Part shown: in pieces, positions 10,121 through 17,469 of the stretch | How positions within the stretch are numbered: position 1 is the first letter of the stretch | Layout: every line of letters starts with the position of its first letter | Assembly (NCBI GenBank): GCA_903921325.1 | Contig: CAIXPL010000037.1 | Span: 223,621 to 287,620, forward strand | Source: an uncultured Pseudomonadota bacterium | Lineage (GTDB): Bacteria > Pseudomonadota > Gammaproteobacteria > Burkholderiales > SG8-39 | Length of the DNA: 64,000 nt | Direction: 5' to 3' | Position numbers and translations under genes: made by a program | Notes under the pieces: model-generated | The model's database searches: none | Told to the model about the DNA's origin: nothing | The model's input: only the letters and a program-made list of their open reading frames with translations

Positions 10121-10209
10121 GCGTTTTTCATGCGGACACAGGCGAGCGTGCGCGGCACGGACGGCTAATGTCATTAAAATGTCAGGCGAGATAAGGGGAG
10201 CAAGGGCAT

Positions 10210-10749
10210 ATGGGCACGTGGCTGCGCATGGCGCATGCGATCGACTGGCTGAGCGCTCGCTTCGCCGTGCTGGCAAGCTGGCTGATACTGGGCTCGTGCG
10301 TGGTAAGCGCCGGCAACGCGACCGTGCGTTACCTGATTGACAACAGTTCCAACGCCTGGCTTGAACTGCAGTGGTACATGTTCGCCGGCATTGTCATGCT
10401 GGGCGCGCCCTATGTGCTCAAGGTCAATGAGCATGTCAGGGTCGATATCATCTACGGGCGTCTGGCGCCCCGCTCACGCGCCTGGATCGACCTGCTCGGT
10501 CTGATCATCTTCCTGATGCCCGCCACGGTGCTCTTTCTGTATATGGCCTGGCCGTTTTTCTGGGAGTCGTTTGTCTCAGGCGAGATGTCCAACAACGCCG
10601 GCGGACTGCCGCGCTGGTGGGTGAAGGTGGTGATGCCGGTGGGATTTGCCATGCTCGCCTTGCAAGGGCTGGCCGAGATCGTCAAACGCATCGGCTACCT
10701 GCGCGGCCTGTACCCCATGGATACCCAGTACGAGAGGCCACTGCAATGA
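10210..10749 (+). CDS. TRAP transporter small permease subunit (DctQ type)
   Basis: DctQ-type proteins are four-helix membrane subunits that form the TRAP permease with DctM. This 179-residue protein has hydrophobic segments at about residues 18-38, 56-78, 96-120 and 142-160. It carries the family pattern LELQWYMFAGIVMLGAPYVL and the DIIYGRL segment. Its stop overlaps an ATG (ATGA, 10746-10749) that opens a 24-codon mini-ORF rather than dctM itself. The length and long DctM partner resemble the mannitol/chloroaromatic subgroup of TRAP systems, which transport mono- and dicarboxylates or keto acids. Confidence 0.9.
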   Translation: MGTWLRMAHAIDWLSARFAVLASWLILGSCVVSAGNATVRYLIDNSSNAWLELQWYMFAGIVMLGAPYVLKVNEHVRVDIIYGRLAPRSRAWIDLLGLIIFLMPATVLFLYMAWPFFWESFVSGEMSNNAGGLPRWWVKVVMPVGFAMLALQGLAEIVKRIGYLRGLYPMDTQYERPLQ

Positions 10750-10851
10750 GCATAGGGTCGATGCCTCGGCTCTTGGCTGGTCGGGCCATGCCCGGCACCC
10801 GCGCGAGGCCACTGCAATGACCATGAGCCTGATGCCCCCGCTCATGTTTGG
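10715..10851 (+). repeat. Duplicated dctQ/dctM junction with a 24-codon mini-ORF (10746-10820)
   Basis: A segment spanning the gene junction is present twice with a 71-base period. GAGGCCACTGCAATGA (10734-10749) recurs exactly at 10805-10820. The 31 bases after each ATGA match at 20 positions by hand count. The result is a mini-ORF, 10746-10820, whose ATG overlaps the dctQ stop and whose TGA overlaps the dctM ATG. It starts like DctM (MSIGSMPRLLAG against MTMSLMPPLMFG) and ends like DctQ (RPLQ-stop in both). Whether the peptide has a function is unknown; the layout would preserve translational coupling. Confidence 0.8.
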
Positions 10852-12253
10852 CGGCCTGGTGCTGTTCATGCTGATCGGCTTTCCGGTGGCTTTTTCACTC
10901 GCCGCGCTCGGACTGACCGCCGGCCTGTTTGCCATTCATTTCGGCTATCTGACCAGCGCGTTCTTTGGCAATCTGCCACTCAATATTTTTGGCATTCTGT
11001 CCAACGACCTGCTGCTGGCGATCCCGTTTTTCACCTTCATGGGGGCGATACTCGAGCGCTGTGGTCTGGCCGAAGATCTGCTCGAAGGTACCGGGCAACT
11101 GTTCGGGTCGGTGCCCGGGGGTCTTGCCTACGCGGTGATCATTGTCGGTGCGATTCTCGGCGCGATTACCGGCACGGTGGCCGCCTCGGTCATTGCGATG
11201 GGCCTCATTTCATTGCCCATCATGCAGCGCTATGGCTATGACATGAAGCTTGCCACCGGGGTGATTGCCGCCTCGGGCACCATCACGCAGTTGATACCGC
11301 CCTCTTTGGTACTGGTGGTGCTGGCCGATCAGATGGGCCGCTCGGTTGGCGATATGTACAAGGGTGCGATTGGCCCCTCGATCGTGCAGACATTGCTGTT
11401 CATCGCTTATATCTTCGCGGTGTCGTTGTTGCGGCCGCGCTGGGTGCCGGCGCTGCCGGCTTCGGCGCGCACGCTGCATGGCTGGCCCCTGATCCGTCGC
11501 GTGTTGTGGGGCATGGTGCCCTCGATCGTGCTGATTTTTCTGGTGCTCGGGACGATTTTCCTGGGGTATGCGACACCCACCGAAGCCGGTGCGATGGGAG
11601 CGGTTGGCGCAATCGGTCTGGCGGCGATGCACCATCGGCTGAGCTGGGCTCTGGTGCGCCAGGGCATGGAGTCCACCATGCGGATCACCGCCATGGTGGT
11701 GTTCATCCTGATCGGTTCACGCACGTTCAGTCTGGTGTTTCTCGGCGTTGATGGCGGCGTCTGGATCGAGCACATGCTCTCGAGCCTGCCCGGAGGTGTA
11801 GTCGGCTTTCTGGTGGTGGTGAATCTGTTCGTGTTTTTTCTGGCGTTCTTTCTGGACTTCTTCGAGATCGCCTTCATCATCATCCCGCTGCTCGCACCGG
11901 TGGCAGCCAAGATGGGCATCGATCTGATCTGGTTTGGCGTGCTGCTGTGCGTGAACATGCAGACCTCGTTCATGCACCCGCCGTTTGGCTTTGCCCTGTT
12001 CTATCTGCGCGGTATTGCCTCGAAAGAGGTGAAGAGCAGCGACATCTACCTGGGTGCTTTCCCCTGGGTATTGCTGCAGGTCATCATGGCGGTGATCGTC
12101 ATCTTCTGGCCGGGCCTGGTGACCATGTGGCTCGATGTCGAGCAGAAGGTGGATCTGGACAAGGTGCGCATCGAGTTGCCCGATGACCCCTCGCTGCGCG
12201 ATCCCCAACCGCTCGACTTCGGCAATTCCGCACCGCCCCCTCGCGCGCCCTGA
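10817..12253 (+). CDS. TRAP transporter large permease subunit (DctM type)
   Basis: DctM is the sodium-coupled translocation subunit of TRAP transporters. The 478 residues form about 12 hydrophobic segments with the conserved pieces GFPVAFSLAALGLTAG, AIPFFTFMGAILERCGLAEDLL and MHPPFGFALFYLRG. The start at 10817 overlaps the stop of the preceding mini-ORF (ATGA). The frame remains open upstream inside dctQ, but that part is not homologous. The matching binding protein is probably the DctP-type gene at 12364-13464, which is convergent rather than in the same operon. Confidence 0.94.
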   Translation: MTMSLMPPLMFGGLVLFMLIGFPVAFSLAALGLTAGLFAIHFGYLTSAFFGNLPLNIFGILSNDLLLAIPFFTFMGAILERCGLAEDLLEGTGQLFGSVPGGLAYAVIIVGAILGAITGTVAASVIAMGLISLPIMQRYGYDMKLATGVIAASGTITQLIPPSLVLVVLADQMGRSVGDMYKGAIGPSIVQTLLFIAYIFAVSLLRPRWVPALPASARTLHGWPLIRRVLWGMVPSIVLIFLVLGTIFLGYATPTEAGAMGAVGAIGLAAMHHRLSWALVRQGMESTMRITAMVVFILIGSRTFSLVFLGVDGGVWIEHMLSSLPGGVVGFLVVVNLFVFFLAFFLDFFEIAFIIIPLLAPVAAKMGIDLIWFGVLLCVNMQTSFMHPPFGFALFYLRGIASKEVKSSDIYLGAFPWVLLQVIMAVIVIFWPGLVTMWLDVEQKVDLDKVRIELPDDPSLRDPQPLDFGNSAPPPRAP

Positions 12254-12291
12254 TCAAGGTCAGCAGGCCGGCAACGTTACGTTGCCCATGA

Positions 12292-12318
12292 GCGACTTCA
12301 GCAAGAGCTGAAGTTCGC
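12292..12318. terminator. Hairpin between convergent dctM and dctP
   Basis: CTTCAGC (12296-12302) pairs with GCTGAAG (12307-12313), and the flanking GCGA (12292-12295) pairs with TCGC (12315-12318) around a one-base bulge. This gives an 11-bp stem with a 4-base loop. It sits between two convergent genes. There is no T tract on either strand, so it would be at most a weak or factor-assisted terminator. A second short palindrome, GCAACGTTACGTTGC, lies at 12271-12285. Confidence 0.4.
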
Positions 12319-12363
12319 ACACCGGCTGCTGTGCGCCTGCGATGAGCGAGCCGCTCCGTGCGG

Positions 12364-13464
12364 CTACTTGATGCTCGCCATGAAATTGTCGTAGCTGTTC
12401 TCGGCCACGCGGAACCACTGCACTTCATCGAGTCGGAATTTGTTCCACGACTCGTAGATCTTGTGGAATCCCTCATTCTTGGCCGCGGTTTCGGCATACA
12501 ACGCTTGCGCTTCCTTGTAGGCCGCCTCCATCACCACGCGCGGGAACGGGCGCAGGACTGCGCCATTGGCCAGCAACCGTTTGAGCGCCGGAGGATTCAA
12601 GGCGTCATAACGCGCGGTAGACCACACCAGCGCCTCGGCACAGGCCATCTCAAGCACGTTCTGGTATTCAGAGGGCAGTGATTCCCACTGTTTCATGTTG
12701 ATGTAGAGCGAGAGCTGGGCATTGCCTTCCCAGAACGCCGGGTAATAGTAGTACTTGGCCACTTTGGCCAGACCGAGCTTCTCGTCGTCATACGGGCCGA
12801 CCCACTCGGCCGCATCGATGGTGCCTTTTTCCAGCGACGGGTAGATATCGCTCGCCGGAATCTGCTGTGGCACCGCGCCCAGGCGCGACAGCACCTGACC
12901 GGCAAACCCGGCAATACGGAATTTGAGGCCCTTCAGGTCGGCCACCGTATTGAATTCCTTGCGATACCAGCCGCCCATTTGCGCCCCGGTATTGCCTGCC
13001 GGAATGGCCTTGATGTTGTACTGGCGAAAGAAATCGCCCATCAGCTTGTCGCCACCACCATGCATCATCCATGCATTCATCTGCCGGGTGTTCAGGCCAA
13101 AGGGCAGCGCAGTGTCAAAGGCAAAGGAGGGATCCTTGCCGACGTAGTAGTAGCCTGCGGTGTAGCCCATCTCGACCGTGTCGTTCTGTACCGCATCGAC
13201 CACTTGCAGCGCCGGCACCAGTTCGCCGGGCGCGAAGGTGCGAATCTCGAATCGTCCGCCGGTGGCCGCGGCGACACGCCGCGCGATCAGTTCGCCGGCG
13301 CCAAACAGCGCATCGAGGCTTTTCGGAAAACTGCTGGTCATGCGCCAGCGAATCTGCGGGCCGCTGGTCACCGCGGGCGCGGCGGTCTGCGCCAGCGCTG
13401 CGCCGGTGGCGAGCGCTGCAGCGCCGCTGGCGGCTGTTCGTTGCAGGAATTGGCGACGTGACAT
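12364..13464 (-). CDS. TRAP transporter solute-binding protein (DctP family)
   Basis: The 366-residue protein starts with a twin-arginine type signal (MSRRQFLQRTAASGAAALATG) and a probable cleavage near residue 26. The DctP fold follows, with family segments FRIAGFAGQVLSRLGAVPQQIP and EKGTIDAAEWVGPYDDEKLGL. This subgroup is usually annotated as mannitol/chloroaromatic or 2-oxo acid binding and is commonly Tat-exported. A GAGGAG ribosome site lies 6-11 bases before the ATG. It is convergent with dctQM and 57 bases downstream of a thiamine-diphosphate enzyme gene, which could hint at a keto-acid substrate. That is inference. Confidence 0.93.
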   Translation of the reverse strand: MSRRQFLQRTAASGAAALATGAALAQTAAPAVTSGPQIRWRMTSSFPKSLDALFGAGELIARRVAAATGGRFEIRTFAPGELVPALQVVDAVQNDTVEMGYTAGYYYVGKDPSFAFDTALPFGLNTRQMNAWMMHGGGDKLMGDFFRQYNIKAIPAGNTGAQMGGWYRKEFNTVADLKGLKFRIAGFAGQVLSRLGAVPQQIPASDIYPSLEKGTIDAAEWVGPYDDEKLGLAKVAKYYYYPAFWEGNAQLSLYINMKQWESLPSEYQNVLEMACAEALVWSTARYDALNPPALKRLLANGAVLRPFPRVVMEAAYKEAQALYAETAAKNEGFHKIYESWNKFRLDEVQWFRVAENSYDNFMASIK

Positions 13465-13520
13465 GGCAATCTCCTCGTTGATTTTTATAAGATCCGACCA
13501 GTGGCTAGGTTACGGTGTTT

Positions 13521-15257
13521 TCAGATGCGCGGCACCTTGACATGCAGCAAAGCCGCGCGGCCCTCGGTGAGCGCCGCAAAGCAACGTTCGATGGCTGCGG
13601 GCAACGCGGCCGGGTCGGCCACCGTCTCGCCATGCCCACCAGCAGAGCGGCACACGTCGGCAAACTGGACATCGGGCGCGAGGTGGGCCTGGAACTGCCG
13701 GCTGTCGGCTGCTTCGCCGCCAGAATACATCCGCAAGGTGGCTTCCTTCACTGCCGACCAGCCGCCATTGTCAAACACCACGGTGAGGATGGGCAGGCTG
13801 TACTGTTTGGCCACCGCGTAGGTCGACGAGGGGTTGTTGAAATAAAACCCGCCATCGCCAATGAACTGCACCACCTGTGACTGTGGCGAGGCGAGTTTTG
13901 CGCCGAGCGCCAGACCCGCAGCGCCGCCCAGACCGCCACCGGCAAAGCCGATATAGGTGCCCGGTTCGGTGCGCGGCACGTGGTTGAGCACGTTGGGCGC
14001 ATTGCGCACGGCTTCATTCACGATGATGTCCTGCGGCCGCAGGGCAGCCGCGATTTGCGCGCAGATATACGCCGGGTTGATATTGCCCGGGGTGCCCTGT
14101 TCGCTGGCCGCGGCGGCCAGGCGGGTGCGGCGCGCTGCACTGCGCTCGCGTACTGCCGCAGCGCGTTCCTGGGCGAGGGCGCGCTGCGCCGGTGTGGCGC
14201 GCGCCGCCAGCGCATCGCGCAATTGGGTGAGGATGGCAACACTGTCACCCTGCATGCGCAGATCAGTGGCAAAGCCCCACATCGGCGCGTCCTGTTTGAT
14301 CACGTCGACATCGACATGCGCCCACCAGGTAGCCGGATTCTCTGCGGTCAGTTTGGGTATCCAGGGCACGTCGACATCGACCAGCAGACCGACATCGGTG
14401 TCTTTGACATGATCGGCCGGTGTCGAACCCAGAAAATAGGGCGAGTCCTGCGCGATATTGAGATGGATCGGGCTAGAGTCGACTACGCCCATGCCAACAA
14501 ATTCAGCCAGGGCTTCGATCAACGCCGGCGCCGCGCGGTTGCGTCCTGCGTAGGCGACATACAGGGTCGGGCGCGTGGCGTTGAGCAGCCGGTCGGCGAG
14601 CGCATTGATGGCCTCGGGGTCGGCCAGACCAGCCCCGGCGCGGCCATAGCGCTCGGCAGAGAAGGATTTCACCGCTTTTTCATCCCACTCTTCAGCCAGG
14701 GTCTCGCGCGGCAGCATCAGATAGATCGGTCCTTTCGGATCGGTATGCGCCACGCTATGAGCACGCCGCAGCACCTCCTTGGTGATCACGCCCGAGGGCA
14801 GGGTCCACTCCCATTTCACATACGGGCGCACCAGGCTGCCCTGGTCAAACGGTTCCTGCACAAAATGCACATAGTTGTCGCGCGAGCCGGCCAGTTCGCC
14901 GCGCACCGTATAAGGGGCCTTGCCGGCCATTAACAGGACCGGCACCCGACCGCGGCGCAGATTGTGTGCACCCAGAACACAGTTGCCGGTGCCTGCATCG
15001 ACATGCACGATGACGGCCTGACCGCGCCCGGTCACCGCCGCATAACCAGCCGCCATGTGCATGGCGGTGTTCTCATGCGGACACAGGATGGTGGGCGGAA
15101 ACGCGCGGCCTTCACGGGTCCAGCGCGCCATCTCCTCGATCAACGGGGCGTGATCGGTGCCCAGATTGCAGAACAGGAAATCGATGCCGAGCTCATTGAG
15201 CCCTTCCAGAAAGTAGTGCGAGGTGGAATGCAGAATGACTTCGGGGCGCGGGTCCAT
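13521..15257 (-). CDS. Thiamine diphosphate-dependent enzyme (acetolactate synthase/benzoylformate decarboxylase-like)
   Basis: This 578-residue protein has the three-domain plan of ThDP enzymes. The N-terminal Pyr domain carries the activating glutamate (CPHENTAMHMAAGYA, about residue 62). The C-terminal PP domain has the cofactor motif GDG...NN (IGDGGFYFNNPSSTYAVAKQ, then VFDNGGW). Related enzymes decarboxylate or ligate 2-keto acids, and the exact reaction cannot be read from sequence. GGAGAGG precedes the ATG. The Tat-exported DctP gene follows on the same strand, so the enzyme may use the keto acid imported by that TRAP system. Confidence 0.88.
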   Translation of the reverse strand: MDPRPEVILHSTSHYFLEGLNELGIDFLFCNLGTDHAPLIEEMARWTREGRAFPPTILCPHENTAMHMAAGYAAVTGRGQAVIVHVDAGTGNCVLGAHNLRRGRVPVLLMAGKAPYTVRGELAGSRDNYVHFVQEPFDQGSLVRPYVKWEWTLPSGVITKEVLRRAHSVAHTDPKGPIYLMLPRETLAEEWDEKAVKSFSAERYGRAGAGLADPEAINALADRLLNATRPTLYVAYAGRNRAAPALIEALAEFVGMGVVDSSPIHLNIAQDSPYFLGSTPADHVKDTDVGLLVDVDVPWIPKLTAENPATWWAHVDVDVIKQDAPMWGFATDLRMQGDSVAILTQLRDALAARATPAQRALAQERAAAVRERSAARRTRLAAAASEQGTPGNINPAYICAQIAAALRPQDIIVNEAVRNAPNVLNHVPRTEPGTYIGFAGGGLGGAAGLALGAKLASPQSQVVQFIGDGGFYFNNPSSTYAVAKQYSLPILTVVFDNGGWSAVKEATLRMYSGGEAADSRQFQAHLAPDVQFADVCRSAGGHGETVADPAALPAAIERCFAALTEGRAALLHVKVPRI

Positions 15258-15408
15258 GGCCTCTCCGGCGGTACATAGGTCGAGGCGGGCAGTATATCGG
15301 CACGCGGCAAGAGTAGTGCATGTACGCGATTGATCCGGTCAGCGGAGCGTGCAGCGGCTATCATCCGGCGCGCGATCATCCACCGTCTGATTCGTTCTCA
15401 ATCGTCCC

Positions 15409-17469
15409 ATGCCACTCGTAACCCTTGCCGGCGCTCAACTCGCTTTCGGCCACCATCCCCTGCTTGCCGCGGCCGAACTCACACTCGATGCCGGTGAGCA
15501 TGTCGCCCTGGTGGGACGCAACGGCACCGGCAAATCGTCGCTTCTGAAAGTACTGGCGGGCCAGATTCCGCTGGATGCCGGACGGTTGATACAGCAAAGC
15601 GGCCTGAAGGTGGCGTTTGTGCCACAAGAGCCTGAATTTTCGCCACAGGCGACGGTGTTCGAAGCGGTGGCGGCGGGGCTGGGCGACCATGCTGCCGCCC
15701 TGGCGCGGCATGAGCATCTGGTGAATGCACTCGCCAGCGGTGATGCAGATGATGCACAGGCCGAAGCGGCGATGCTGAGCGAATATGCCGAGCTGCAGTC
15801 CGAACTGGAGCGCACTGGTGCCTGGTCACTCAAACTGCGGGTCGAACAGGTACTCGACCGGCTGAACCTGCCGGCGGCCACCCGGGTCGATACCTTGTCA
15901 GGGGGGCTGCGCAAACGGGTGGCGCTTGCACGCGGGTTGGTCGCCGAACCGGATCTGCTGCTCCTCGATGAGCCGACCAATCACCTCGATCTGGCCTCGA
16001 TCGCCTGGTTGGAAGAACTGGTCGGTGCCTGGCGCGGAGCGGTGCTGGTGGTGACTCACGATCGCAGTTTTCTTGACCGGGTGGCGAACCGCATCATTGA
16101 GCTGGACCGCGGCGTGCTGCGCAGCTATCCGGGCAGCTATCAGGCGTATCGCGAGCGCAAGGCAGCCGAACTGGCGGCCGAGCAGGACGCCGACCGCCGC
16201 TTTGACAAATTGCTCGCGCAGGAAGAGGTCTGGATAAGAAAAGGTATCGAGGCGCGCCGCACGCGCAATGAAGGTCGGGTGCGCCGACTGGAAGCTCTGC
16301 GCGTCGAGCGCGCGCTCAGGCGCAATCTCGCCGGTAGCGTGCAATTGAATATTGCCAGCGGCGATCGATCCGGACGCCTGGTGGCGGAACTGGATCATGT
16401 GAGCAAGGGTTTCGGCGCGGCGCCGGTGGTGCGCGATTTTTCGGCACGCATTGCGCGCGGTGACAAAGTCGGTCTGATCGGACCGAACGGGGCCGGCAAG
16501 ACCACCTTGCTGCGCTTGATCCTGGGCACTTTGACGCCGGATGCCGGCACGGTCCGGCTCGGCACAAAAATCGAGGTGGCGTATTTTGATCAGATGCGCG
16601 AACAATTGGATGACGAGGCCAGCCTGATCGACACCATCAGCCCCGGATCGGAGTGGGTCGAGATCGGCGGACGGCGCACGCATGTGATGAGTTATCTGGG
16701 CGATTTTCTGTTCGCGCCGGAACGTGCCCGATCGCCGGTGCGCACCCTGTCTGGCGGGGAGCGCAATCGCCTGCTGCTCGCACGCCTGTTTGCACGGCCA
16801 GCCAATGTGCTGGTGCTCGATGAGCCCACCAACGATCTGGATATCGACACGCTTGAGCTGCTGGAGGAACTGCTCGGTGCCTATGACGGCACCTTGTTCC
16901 TGGTAAGTCATGACCGCACCTTTCTGGATAACGTGGTCACTCAGACCGTCGTCGCGGAAGGCGCCGGCGAGTGGCGTGAATATGCTGGCGGTTATGGCGA
17001 TTATCTGACTGCCAGTGCCAACGCGAAGGCCAGTGCCCGCGCGGCCGCTCAGTCAGGTGCCCGAGCCAGCGCTCAGTCAGGCGGCCAGGCAGGCACACAG
17101 GCGCTCACCCGTGCGGCGATCGCGACCGATGGCAAGTCCAGGGGCGGTGCCAGTGCGAGCGCGGCGAGCGTTCGTGTCGATGCGTCACCGGTGGCCGCCG
17201 GCAGCGCGGCATCTGCCCCTGCGGCGGTGCGCGCAGTCAAGCTCGGTTATCGTGAGCAGCGCGAACTCGACCAGTTACCCGCGCAGATCGAAGCGCTTGA
17301 AGCCGAGCAGCAGGCGATCGCTGATGAACTGGCCGAGGGCACGGTCTATCGCAGTGATGCCGCCCGCGCGAGGGAACTGACGGTGCGGCATTCTCAGATT
17401 GAGGAGGCGTTGATGAGATCTCTGTCACGCTGGGAAGTGCTCGAATCACGGGCCACGGGGCGCGCATGA
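15409..17469 (+). CDS. uup: ABC-F family ATPase (Uup-like)
   Basis: Two ABC domains without membrane segments mark an ABC-F protein. It shows Walker A GRNGTGKSS and GPNGAGKTT, signatures LSGGLRKRVALAR and LSGGERNRLLLAR, and Walker B LLLLDEPTNHLDL and VLVLDEPTNDLDI. The linker between them is the long charged arm of ribosome-binding ABC-F proteins. The C-terminal coiled coil (about residues 605-680) is typical of Uup, which acts on ribosomes or DNA. Before it lies an unusual Ala/Ser/Gly-rich stretch (about 535-600) with repeated ASARAAAQSGARASAQSGG units. The stop overlaps the start of a molybdenum hydroxylase gene (ATGA), an odd partner for a housekeeping ATPase. Confidence 0.93.
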   Translation: MPLVTLAGAQLAFGHHPLLAAAELTLDAGEHVALVGRNGTGKSSLLKVLAGQIPLDAGRLIQQSGLKVAFVPQEPEFSPQATVFEAVAAGLGDHAAALARHEHLVNALASGDADDAQAEAAMLSEYAELQSELERTGAWSLKLRVEQVLDRLNLPAATRVDTLSGGLRKRVALARGLVAEPDLLLLDEPTNHLDLASIAWLEELVGAWRGAVLVVTHDRSFLDRVANRIIELDRGVLRSYPGSYQAYRERKAAELAAEQDADRRFDKLLAQEEVWIRKGIEARRTRNEGRVRRLEALRVERALRRNLAGSVQLNIASGDRSGRLVAELDHVSKGFGAAPVVRDFSARIARGDKVGLIGPNGAGKTTLLRLILGTLTPDAGTVRLGTKIEVAYFDQMREQLDDEASLIDTISPGSEWVEIGGRRTHVMSYLGDFLFAPERARSPVRTLSGGERNRLLLARLFARPANVLVLDEPTNDLDIDTLELLEELLGAYDGTLFLVSHDRTFLDNVVTQTVVAEGAGEWREYAGGYGDYLTASANAKASARAAAQSGARASAQSGGQAGTQALTRAAIATDGKSRGGASASAASVRVDASPVAAGSAASAPAAVRAVKLGYREQRELDQLPAQIEALEAEQQAIADELAEGTVYRSDAARARELTVRHSQIEEALMRSLSRWEVLESRATGRA

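Noticed and set aside
12159..12340. Duplicate of the dctM 3' end downstream of dctM
   Set aside because: Collinear short matches exist (CAAGGT, GTTGCCC, CGACTTC), but offsets vary between 79 and 106 bases and need many gaps; not strong enough to claim.
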